Positions 42,121-52,708 of a stretch of 64,000 nt of DNA are shown here, one piece after another (positions within the stretch are counted from its first letter, which is position 1; every line of letters begins with the position of its first letter). The notes under the pieces were generated by a model. It did not search any database. It saw only the letters and a program-made list of their open reading frames with translations, and was not told where the DNA came from. Where the stretch lies: contig OX419342.1 in NCBI GenBank assembly GCA_948470475.1, forward strand, positions 1,579,701 through 1,643,700. The letters run 5' to 3'. Source of the stretch: Galaxea fascicularis (Eukaryota; Cnidaria; Anthozoa; Scleractinia; Euphylliidae). The position numbers and the translations under genes were made by a program.

Positions 42121-45100
42121 ATGAGCCAGAAAGCGTTCTCAAAGAGAAATGGTGATGAACCTGCCGAACAACAGTTTCGTCGCTGGTCAAGAAATGCTGC
42201 TGACCGTAGGAGGAAATCTGGACGTCAAGCACAGGAAAGATCTAGGAGACTTCAGCTGAACTTACAAATGATGAGCTTCAACAACAAATCTAGCAACTTG
42301 AAATTGGCACGTGGAGGAGTGGACAGCTCAAATCTTGAGGGTTGGAGAAACAGTGCTGAATCAACGAATGGCAATACTGTAAGAAATAATCATGGCCAAA
42401 GCTCTGCAGTTCGAGATATCCTTTGGTGCGCATAATTAATTTGTAAGGCTCTCAGGTTACAGGGCCATTTATTTACATACCATTGAATAACAATAGTGTC
42501 CATTACTATGTGCTAGGTTTTACAAACGCCACCAAAACATCAAAACGAGCTGGACCAAAATGGCCATGTATTCTGTAATTGGTCCTCAAAGTCATTATAT
42601 GGAATTTAAGTGGACCAATGGGGCCATTTATACTTACTAGCTAGCCAGTAAAGAGTTACACTGTGATGTTAGTTTGAATGCTTAGAAAAAGTGAAGATCA
42701 GCTGAATGAAGATCTGAACTAGACTGCTAAATTTAGAAATTTTGCCAATTCTAGCTATCTCCTGTGGTTTGGTGTCTGTTACACTTTCTCCATCATTATC
42801 ATCACCATACTTAATTTACTCAAGGATTGAAGAGTGGCTTGTACAGAAAATATCTCCAAGCATTTATCCTGAGCCAAACCATCACCATACATACAAAGGC
42901 CAGACCGCAACACTGAAAACTACATCTCCTACTCTTTGCAAACAGTGTGTGGGTTCTTCAATGTCCATCAGAGTTTCTTGTTCGTCTTTCTGGTTTGTTT
43001 TTGTTTGTTGTGGCTTTTGTTGCTAAATTCCTTGACCTTACTCAGAAATACCAGGATTTTACTATGATCCAGAAAAGAAGAGATACTTCAAAATCACTAA
43101 AGACCATCCAGGCAAAACGTTTCCATCACATCAGCATGGTAGCTGGAAAGAAAGTCACGAAAGAATAATTCCTAGCAAAATTAAAGTCTCTAAAGTTAGT
43201 AATAGCTATCCTTTTGTTAATTATTTTCTTTTGTACTGTTGTCATCTTTTGTAAACAATAATACATTGTGCTGATTCCAGAAATATAGGCATTTCCATAT
43301 CCCCATTAAGGTAACTTCATTGGAAATTCAGTGGGTAGGGGGTCACTAAGGTCCATTACACCTCCCCCAAAATTATAGTCATTAAGCATTCCAGTGGAAA
43401 GGGATCTCAAAAACCAAACTTCGCAAAACAAAGTGTTTAGCAAAATGAGAATTTCACCAGGTGTGGGGATTTTATCCAAAAATCTGACTTTGTGGGGGAG
43501 GGGCTGATTGGTCTGGAACTCTTCATTTGAACCAGAGACAGTGCGTGAAAGAGAGGTTATTAAAAACAAATTTAATTTAAGGTGTCATTCTAGGTATTAT
43601 TGTCTGTGGTAAAAAGGTGGGGCATTATATACTGCCCCAGATTTCATGCTAGATAGGGCAAACAGTACATATTGACATTTTATTCTTCTCCATTAATGCT
43701 ATGTAACAGCCAAGTGGACTTCGCACTTAGGGTTTTGGAATTTCTACCTGTCCATGACAATTGTTGAATAATAATTATTAGTTTTATTAACCACTCAACT
43801 CATATTTTAGAAACAAACAGGAATATCTTTAGTTAGGCACCTTCAACAAAGAGAGTATATCTGTGGCTGCTCTCCTTGGATCATGAGAGGGTAGGTACAA
43901 AAAATGTGCTCACATCTGGAAAAATTAATAGCATGATTACGGGGATGACAACACTAACAAACATTGTTTGAGCAACACTATGTGTAACTTTGAGTCTTCC
44001 AGAAATTTGGAAGATTGTTCCAATTTTTTTGGTGACGATTCTTCAAAAACTTCATTTTTTTTCTGCAATATCCCAGAACTATCTCACATTTCCTGGAAAA
44101 ATTCAGACCACACCATTAAATAAACAGAAATGGAACGGAAAGTGATTTGGGAGTTTTCACATCTGAAATAAATTTAAAACTGCAACAAATAATTATGTGA
44201 CAGGTGCCTTAACATCCTACAGGAAAATGTTAGAAAAGCTTTCTCGGATGTTTAAAGTCAAGCAGAAGTTGAGTTTGGGGTCTGTTGGAGTACACAGATT
44301 TTCAGTGTCTCGAATAGAGGTAAGACATTATGAATAGAGTTACATATACAGTGTTACATATATAGAGTTGCAAACAGCTACCTAAAGAGGATTGTCTCCA
44401 TGATGCATCATTGCCATGGCCAAATTCTGGCAGCATGGTATTTACATGTACAGTGGAACCCTGTTAATATAACCACCGCTGGGCCATGAAACTTTGGTCT
44501 TATTAACAGGGTGGTTGGATTAACGGGGCATTCAAAATAAGAAAATAAGTAGGCTTATGCAGTTTGGGCCAGAAAAAAGTGGTTGTGATAATGAGATGGT
44601 CATATTAACGGGGTGGTTGTATGGCAGGGTTCCACTCTACTTGTAAATGAACTGAGTTCTACTGTTGTTTTGTTGGAAACTGAATTTTGTCTCATTGTCT
44701 GCATGAGGAATACCGCTGTGAATTTGACAAGGTGGTGTTTATTTTTGTTAGATGTATTTATTAAATTTTATTATTGTGCCTTTTTATTTTTAACAGCCTG
44801 ATGCAAATCACGAGAGGCTTTTGACACTGTATGAAACCCAGCAATCAGGAAACCAAACGTAAGATTTTTTCTCTTCTTCTTGAAAGAGGGCATCCTTTTT
44901 CAGAAACAATAAACTACATGTACACAAACACAGGGGTTTTATTAAGGACTAGGCACCAGACAAATAGACTAGATGTAAACATAGTTTTGCCTGCCTGCTA
45001 CGACCACATCAAGGTAACTTTTTGTGATGAATAAGTTCAATCCAAACATGTTTGCCTGCCTGTGAAAAGCAATAATATTGCCTTTCTGCTCAAAACCCCT

Positions 45101-47959
45101 GAAACACAGAGATTTTATTCATATGTCTGCAATCAAAAGTACTTCATTTTGTCTGATTTTTGCTTCTGTTTCCTCGCAGAGTTCAACATCACAGTCTGTC
45201 ACATGATAAAAACAATAATCTTAGAATTGAACATTTCATGTCTATGGCTAAAAATCAGGTAGGCGTAGGCCTGAAAATCTTTGTTCATTGTTGGTGCTTG
45301 TCCAGTTTGCTCATAAATTGTTGCAGTTAGCACTGTTAATTATCCCTTTTTTGTTTTGTCCTAGAAAATAACTGGCCTTTTATGGAGTCCTCATAAATCA
45401 ACCAAAAACATCTTCATGTATCCTTGAGATCTTTTTATCACTTTTTTGTCATCATAAAGCTTTAAGATATAAATCTTAGAGATAGGGCTTTGTTTGCTTT
45501 TTTCTTTAACAAGCAATCCTAGACTGTCTTTGTTAGGGGATGGCAACATAGCAGGAGAGACAATGTTGTTTGATTTCAATGATGCTTGTCAACGTAAGTA
45601 TTAAACAAAATTGCTTGAAATATTATTGATGAGGTGATACGTTATGTGCTTGTACTGAAACTATGGGGAACCCTATTACCCCCTCAACAATTCACCCCAC
45701 CGCAGAGGGTCATTCAAGAAATTTGAACCAAAGAAGAATTCAGAAGACAAACATTTTAATGGAAAATGGAAAGGGTAGGGAAGGATGGGTCGGGGCGGGG
45801 TGGTAATCAAAGAAAACCTTACATCAGATGGGTGGGAATAGTCCCTGGAACAGTTTGCCTGTAGAACCACTCAGCCCTGTCTCCACATTATGCAGCTTAT
45901 GCTAACATTGTTGCCATGGTAACTGTAGGTATAGTTGGAAGGAACCCTGTTCAAGGCAATTCAGTTTGGACAAATGCTTGGAGTCCAAATCCACAGTTTA
46001 GTAACATCATTAGTATCGGTAAGAAAGCCTGCAACAATTATTGAACCTGTCCCTTAACCCTTTCACCACTAAGGGGTTCTCCATTGACGAGTAAAATCGT
46101 CTGGTGTTAGACAGAGTAAAATCTATAAGTGCCATTTGGCACTCTCAGGAGTGAAAGGGCTAAAAGACAGGACCTTGTTTCTCTTAAACACATTAAATTT
46201 GAGTGTTTGATGTAGTGAAACCTCCATTCAGTGGATAGTCTCCGCACAAGTCAGCTAAATTCAACTTAATGACCTTTGTTCATGCCAAAATGTTCCTTGA
46301 AATGTAGGAGAGTATACCAATCGAGTTTCTGCAGGAAAAGTCATCCATAATACATTTTTGGCCATGGCTTTAAGATGACATGCAAGAATTTGAAAAATGT
46401 AGCCTAAATTTTTCAAAACTGCAGTCCACAACAGAGGAATAGTATTAAGTCTTAGTTTAGTAACACAGTCCTGAGTAAATAACCTTCTTCGTTATATTTG
46501 GGTTTTCCCTGATTTAAAGACATCTTTAAAACTGAAATAGCAAGGCGGAGATCTTTTAAGGTCCTTGAATGGACGTGTCCCAAGGGTTGGGTTTCAATGT
46601 AATCTTGAGGGTAGATCCCTTGAACTGTGACATTGAAAGTGAAGTGCATTTGATATGAAATGAATACGAAAATGACATATCTGTGAAATGATAATTCCTA
46701 GCTGCTAGAGAGTAGAGGAAAATCATTATCTCATTCATGTTGCTCAATCGCAATTGTCAGGTGCTAGCAAGTCAGCTCTCACCTGGGATGTCAATACCAA
46801 GCGTCGTGTAATTAGGGTGAACACTTCCAGCGATGTGTTTGCACAAGAGTTCTCTTGGAGTGTAAGTACATACTTGGTGGGATATTTGAGTTTTTTTCAA
46901 ATTTCAAACCAGTCATCTCTCCCGGGGAGGGGCGGATGACTGAAAAATGCTGTGTGACTACACGAAGAATGGCTTCGAAGGAGACTAAACGGGCGATTGT
47001 GTAAACGGAAAGCTTTGATAAGTGCCTGGTGTGCATTTATGTCACTCTATAGAGAAAAATGAAATTTAGCAGAAATGTCTCAAATATATATTACAGATGC
47101 AAACGACTTCGCAATTAATTAAGGGTGAAATGTACCTCTAGATTGATGTCAAAAGTAATTTTCTAAAGAACGCAAATTCGATTTGAAAGCTTTACTCGTA
47201 CGGTGTATTCGGCCTTTGCCTCGCACTCAAACCTGAAGGTCCTCACTGTAAGCCTGTGTGACAAAACCCAATGCTAACTTTTACCGCGATAGCATACAAA
47301 CCCTCGACATTCAAGTTCATTTCGTTACTTCAGCAGTTTTGTTTCCCTTTTCAAATTTACTTTGTTACTTCAGTTATTCTCAGCTACTTTTCTCCAATTC
47401 GCACCAATAAAGTCGCTGTTTTTCAGAAACCGCGATACACACAAGCAACAGTTTGCTCTGAAATTTATAAGTAAATCACGTGGGATCAGGCGGCAGGTAT
47501 GTCGGACAATAATCCTCGAGGCTGGCCGATTTTCAAACAAAATGGGTGGTGGATCGAGAACCTACACACTGTATGCTACAAAGCCTGCATTACTGCGGAT
47601 GGAATGTTCTTCCGATTTAGTACCACGTAATGCTCCTTGTCCAATGCAATCGCACGCAGAAAGCAATCGGAACGTGATCTACTTGTATGAGAGCGTTGAT
47701 GGGGAGCAGGGTTGGCGCAGTGGTGAGAGCGCTCGCCTTCCACCAATGTGTCCCGGGTTCGATTCCCGGACTCGGCGTCATAAGTGGGCTGAGTTTGTTG
47801 GTTCTCTACTCTGCTCCGAGAGGTTTTTCTCCGGGTACTCCGGTTTTCCCCTCTCCTCAAAAACCAACATTTGATTTAATTTAGAGTTTATTTGATTTAC
47901 AGTCTCCCCAATTAGTAGAGCACTCGTGTTCAGCTAGAACGATTTGAGACTTAAATAAA

Positions 47960-48021
<62 letters not shown>

Positions 48022-49800
48022 GGGAGCAAACTAATTAACAATTTTGCAATTATCCTCTTTATTTCCATGTTGATTAGAATCCAATTCTGTTCAATGGATA
48101 TCGTGAAGGGTCTATCTACACGTGTGATATACGATTGACAGGCCCCCAGTGCCCAGTAATAAGGCTGCGGCAGGGCAAGCTGGCTTCCATCACGTGCATA
48201 CGCGTGCTGCATGACGAAAACTACGTGCTGTCTAGTGGCCTGGATGGATCGGTAAGACCTTGAATAATAAAGCACATATAGTGTACAGTAAAAAGTCTGG
48301 AGGTACATTAAACTCACAACTTGAAAAGAAATGGCAAAAACCCGCCACGTGATCAAGATACGTTATACTCATCCAGGGGACGGGGAGAGAGAGAGGGGGT
48401 GGATTTCTCCCCTATACTGGCTGTAGGGGGGGGGGGGAGGGGGGCGTGCCACTGGATAGTGTCTGAACAGCGTACACTGTATGTAATTCCAATGGAGATG
48501 GTCCTAATCAGGGTCTCCCCGTCGAGTATTTGGCAATTCAAAATCGGTTCAACGCGAAGTGAGTGCGAAAATTTGGGATTTTTTCGCAGGGTCTTAAAAA
48601 CGTTGCCTTACAGAGGGTATCCATTTAAGGTTACTTTTTTTCTTAAACAGGGTCAGGGTTTCAAACTTCCAGTGGCACCTCTATACCCAAACATGGGTCC
48701 AGTACCCCCCCTCCCCTCCGCCCGGATACTGATACTGTGGCGTGGCTACCCTATGGTGGAGAATGTTCCGAAATATGTTGCATCGAGTGACATGTCCAGT
48801 TCCGCTATACCGGCACAAAAAATCGCGTGTAATATGGAAGTAGCCAAAGAATGCTCTGCCAGATGTTATTGGAGAGGATTTAGCTGACACTGAGTTTTGC
48901 GCAAGTTTCCCTGTTAAGATCTTTGTAATCTTTGCATGGTCATTCCCAAAAAAAGAGCTCTTTCTGGAAGACCTCAAGTTAACACCTTTGCGAATTGTTT
49001 CGTTAGTTAAAAATGTGGGATCTAAGGGCAAGAGCGTGTGTGCAGAATTACCAAGGGCACGTCAACGAGATCACACATGGACTCCCGTTTTACGTGGATC
49101 CCACCGACTCCCTCATCTTTGCAGGTGAGCTAAAAAAACTGGCCCGGTTTTTAGAAGTCTGAAATGTCAGTCGTCTTCTCCCCCTAACCCACAGAGGGTG
49201 CGGGCGAGAGAGTCTCTCTCGCCCGCGCTCCCGGTGGGTCAGGGAGAGGAGACGGTTGACATTTCAGACTAGGATTTTAGGATCACTTCTTTGGTTGTTT
49301 CATGAGCTTGGTGACACCAATGCAACCCTCTTCCAACTGAACCATATGCGACTAAATTCAGTGGAAGTAAGGCATTTTGAATCCTACATGCGAGAAGCTC
49401 AATTCACCTGTTATAGTTTTGTTTCCCAAGCTGGCAAGTATCAATGTGCAAAATGTTTAAATGACGTCACATGCCAACTGAGAGATATGTCCTTATTTGG
49501 TGTGATAAGGACCGGATTCAAGTCTCGTCTAAACTGGATTATTTTTTGTCTTGCCTCTTTTTCTTGGTATTAATGCATTGTTTTATTTATCGTCCTACAG
49601 CTGGCCAAGATTCAGTGACCCGCATATGGAGCGTTGGGAGTGGTCAACTGCTCCATTCGATGCCAATCCCCGACGGTGTCGCAGACAGTTCACTCAGCCC
49701 CATTCCTGCGCTGTATTACTCAGAGGCATGGGGCGGACAAGGAGGCATGCCGGGACTGCTGTATGGTGCGGGGGACTCCATTTATTCTTTCTCGTATTGA
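42121..49800 (+). CDS. DCAF4: DCAF4 (WDR21) WD-repeat substrate receptor of CUL4-DDB1 ubiquitin ligase
   Basis: Thirteen exons, all phases consistent, 497 residues (human DCAF4 is 495): 42121-42340, 43046-43194, 43811-43890, 44223-44319, 44797-44858, 45180-45258, 45365-45417, 45523-45593, 45929-46018, 46761-46861, 48078-48251, 49007-49124, 49601-49800. Family marks are IPGFYYDPEKKRYFKITKDH after a basic N-terminus, ITGLLWSP, SGASKSALTWDVNTKRR, a run ITCIRVLHDENYVLSSGLDG, then LKMWDLRARACVQNYQGHVN (WDxR box used to contact DDB1) and the C-terminus GQDSVTRIWS...GDSIYSFSY. The protein should fold as a WD propeller and present substrates to the ligase. Exon 1 is the least certain: its donor (GG/GTTGGA) was chosen because it gives LEEIPGFYYD. 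Introns contain a pogo-like MITE, a TTAACCC-type repeat and a SINE. Confidence 0.9.
44451..44637 (+). mobile_element. pogo/Tigger-like MITE, copy 2
   Basis: It has CAGTGGAACCCTGTTAATAT at the left and GGCAGGGTTCCACTC at the right, with TA on both sides. It is the same family as 32672-32845 (shared CGCTGGGCCATGAAA and GGGTGGTTGTATGG). It sits in DCAF4 intron 4. Confidence 0.7.
46054..46163. repeat. TTAACCC-ended MITE, copy in DCAF4 intron 9
   Basis: TTAACCCTTTCACCACTAAG at the left and AGTGAAAGGGCTAA at the right are inverted ends. The inner CGTCTGG...TTAGACAGAGTAAAATCTAT is shared almost exactly with two copies near 55.9 kb. Confidence 0.72.
47709..48021 (+). mobile_element. tRNA-derived SINE with ATT-repeat tail
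   Basis: The head GGTTGGCGCAGTGGTGAGAG contains the A box (47713-47723), and GGGTTCGATTCC is a perfect B box (47755-47766). The body carries TTTTTCTCCGGGTACTCCGG (47824-47843), a conserved central motif that I associate with the MetaSINE group, though this needs a library search. The tail is a long (ATT)n run (47963-48020). It lies in DCAF4 intron 10. Confidence 0.78.
49156..49270. mobile_element. 115-bp palindromic MITE
   Basis: AGTCTGAAATGTCA at the left mirrors TGACATTTCAGACT at the right, and the centre GGGCGAGAGAGTCTCTCTCGCCC is a perfect palindrome. It lies in DCAF4 intron 12. Confidence 0.72.
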
Positions 49801-49919
49801 GACAAGAATGGATGCTCTAAAATCGGTCTCAGCATTTTTGTCCGTTGTGTTGTGTTTGTAAATCGACACGAGAAGCTCAAGAAAAGCAAGTCTCAGATAT
49901 GTCTGTAATTGTAATAGAC

Positions 49920-50070
49920 CTGTTCCCGGTTGTTCAAAGGCTGAATAGCGCTATCCACCGGATAAATAACTATCCAGTGGATAGTGCAATTAGCTTTCCC
50001 ATTTCTTATCCGCTGGATAGTGATTTATCCGGTGGATAGTGCTATCCAACGTTTGAACAACTGGGGCCAG
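49920..50070. mobile_element. 151-bp palindromic MITE
   Basis: GTTGTTCAAAGGCTG at the left is answered by CGTTTGAACAAC at the right, with repeated inner blocks GCTATCCACCGGATAAAT and ATTTATCCGGTGGATAGTGC. It starts 120 bp after the DCAF4 stop and so may be part of its 3' UTR. Confidence 0.72.
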
Positions 50071-52700
50071 ATCGTTTCAAATTAACTCTGAAAAATCGAT
50101 CGATAACATTTGCAAAGAGCACTGTTCACCTTATTTCCAACGGAAGAGGAGGAATATTGTACAGGGGTTCGCTCGAGATACACCGTCTGTGTACGTCAGT
50201 GTAGTATGTATAACTCACTCGCGATCTGTGAATAATCAAGACGCAAAGGAAAAGTATGATTAAAAGAATAAGGGTTTATTTTTAAGAAAGCACCAGAAAT
50301 TTCTCTTCTCTTTTGCTTTCTCTCTCTGGGAGATTTGGAAAGAATACAAGGTCATACAAGTTACTTTTCTAGTGATGCACCTGTTTTCGTCACCAGGACT
50401 CCCGAAAACTTCCTCCAAGTAGCCAAACCACTTTGCTGATGATAATTTTCAAGTGGATTGTGGGTAGATCCAGTCCTTTGTGGGGACAAACGGTCAAAAT
50501 TACAATTTCAAATTACGTCCTTAAATGGCCGTTTGCCTCCACAATTCACTTGGAACTGATCATTGGTAAAATTGAAACTGTGAGGTGGCGAGCAAGGGAT
50601 CAAGGGTCTGATGGATTAAAGTGGATGGGCTGGGGGGGGGGAGGGAGTAGAAGAACTGTCGGAAAAAGTGTTCACAATCGAATCTGGTTATTCATCCGTG
50701 GGCATTGGCTGAGATCTCCTTGACCAACTTCAAATAATCACAGTCACTTTTTCACTTTGAATCCTTAATGCACGTAGACAATGAAAACTGAAATACAATG
50801 CAATGCAATACAAAACAGAACCAGTTTATTTTGAAAAACTTAGCTATATAATGGTGTGCTGTCTCAGGTGTAGCGAGGGACGTTGATTACATGCACAGCA
50901 TCAAACGAAAGGTTGTCGAATCGGTTTACTATTTGTGGGTAATTAACTTTGCATTTTTAAAAGATGCATATGTAAAAGTCAAACTTGGCTATGTAATACG
51001 TTTTAATTAGAATACTTCTCACCCACGTCAGATTTTTGCTACCTTGCATACGAAAAGTTTGAAAGACGTATGGTTTACTTTGCCAAAGTTGCATGATCTT
51101 ACATCTTACAAATTTTACGTATGCAAATGATAACGTTCTGAACGTATCATTGGCACGATTTACATTTCAAAAGGGCTATTAAGCTTCAGCTTTTGCAAAA
51201 TCTTTTCAGCGCACTGTTTTGTTTCACTTACCTTTCATCTTTGAAATCAATTAACTAAAGAAGGAGGAGTCCATCTTCTTTCGTATTTGATTTGTCAGTT
51301 CACAGTGGAGAAAAGGTGAGTCAATTTTAATTGCTAGTAGGCAAAGAAAAAACGTTTTTTTCTGATCTTCGACTTTTATTGGTCTTCTCATTCTGTTAAT
51401 CGCAACTAATTACAACTTAATCTCAACTTCCTGCAGAGAAATCTTAAATTATAAGAAGAAAGCATTGCTAAGCTATACCGGCGAAAACAAATCAACGCAC
51501 ATTGACTCGGGCGGTCTTTCTCGGAAGTCTGATTTGGCTGTCCTAGTCTGACTTAACCTGTATGCCAGCACTAGTAGTCAGTTGCTGGGGAGAGATTTGC
51601 GAGCGGAGCGGTTTCGAGCCGAGCTTAGCTTTTGGTCGCGCGCCACAGGTACGCCAAATTTGAGAGCAAACATCTCCGAACTAATCACTAAATTGAGAGC
51701 AGGCTAATTTTGACCCAGTGAATCGGACCTTTAGGAGGGGTTGCGAGGCCGTGATACCTGCATGGGAAACCCCCTTGCAGCCCCTCGTTGAAGATGACAA
51801 AGAAAAAAAAAAGAAAAAGTTAACATAACATCTCATAAAAAACTAGGACGACCACCGACAGCAAAGAACGACCGTTTCAGCCGTTTATAGAAACGTGTGT
51901 ACAGGTTTGCTGTAGTCAGGAGTAGGCCAGAAACAACACTGAACAAATCCCAGGTCATTAGACACACCGGTCCAAAATTTGGAGTTTTTTTTAAGCCAAT
52001 CGATGACTTTGCGACTTTGTGTGATGCCAATTGACTAACAGGTAATCGAATGGTACCCATCGAATGGTCACGTCCGATGTTACACACCTCTTCAAAATCT
52101 TGAGAGTAGAGGAAATCATTAGTGTAATCCATGTTGGTGAATTGTCTTCAGTTGCTGTCAGGCAGTTCCGCAAATCAGTCATGCACGGGTATCTGTAAGC
52201 TATGCCAGACATGAAGATTTAGTAGTTTTATTAACTCTAACAAAAATTCTGCCCAGGACTTCTACCATTTCCCAAAGTTCCTTTTGGCTTTAAATAAATG
52301 AAATCGCACAAGAGGGAAAATATTGCGTGATGTGGTTTGATTGCCCCCTGGCGAGAAATCGACCCAATCAGTGGGATGCTCATAGTTGTGGTCACGGCCT
52401 TGATTTTAAGAACCTCGAATAGAACAAGCGTAGGTTCTGAGGTGTTACAAGTTACAACGCGCTAAAAGGATAATTTTCGTATGACTGGTTGTGGGCAGAA
52501 CTTAATATAGTCCATGTTTGTTGAAGATCTAGCGAGATAAGAAGAGGGATAAGCTTTACGTCAAACTATTACACGTGAACAGCCTAAAACAAACGCGAGG
52601 TACTTCAATTGGCTTGTTTTTTTCGGAAACACTATTATTTTATAAGCATAATATTGTGATTCCTTTCCCTTGGCTCGGTGCATTTCTCTACGGTCATGCG
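50071..52700. other. Intergenic region between DCAF4 and the IP3 3-kinase gene
   Basis: No gene is supported. An ATTAAA at 50259 could serve DCAF4 polyadenylation. The right end must hold the kinase promoter. A minus-strand stretch at 51833-52212 is open in two overlapping frames but matches nothing I recognise. Confidence 0.45.
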
Positions 52701-52708
52701 ATGTAATG
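52701..52708 (+). promoter_or_regulatory. Start-stop upstream element overlapping the IP3 3-kinase start
   Basis: The sequence ATGTAATG places a minimal uORF (ATG followed directly by TAA) so that it overlaps the presumed main ATG at 52706. In mRNA such AUG-stop elements can hold ribosomes and lower initiation at the next AUG. Whether the transcript includes this site is likely but unproven. Confidence 0.5.

Noticed and set aside
47709..47785. tRNA gene on the plus strand
   Set aside because: Perfect A and B boxes, but it is the head of a SINE with a long ATT tail; no acceptor stem closes it.
51833..52212. Overlapping minus-strand open frames (99 and 73 residues)
   Set aside because: Two frames are open at once, with no splice or family support; probably chance or a decayed repeat.
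52670..52705. Extended N-terminus of the IP3 3-kinase
   Set aside because: The upstream in-frame codon is TTG, not ATG; the first ATG of the frame is at 52706.
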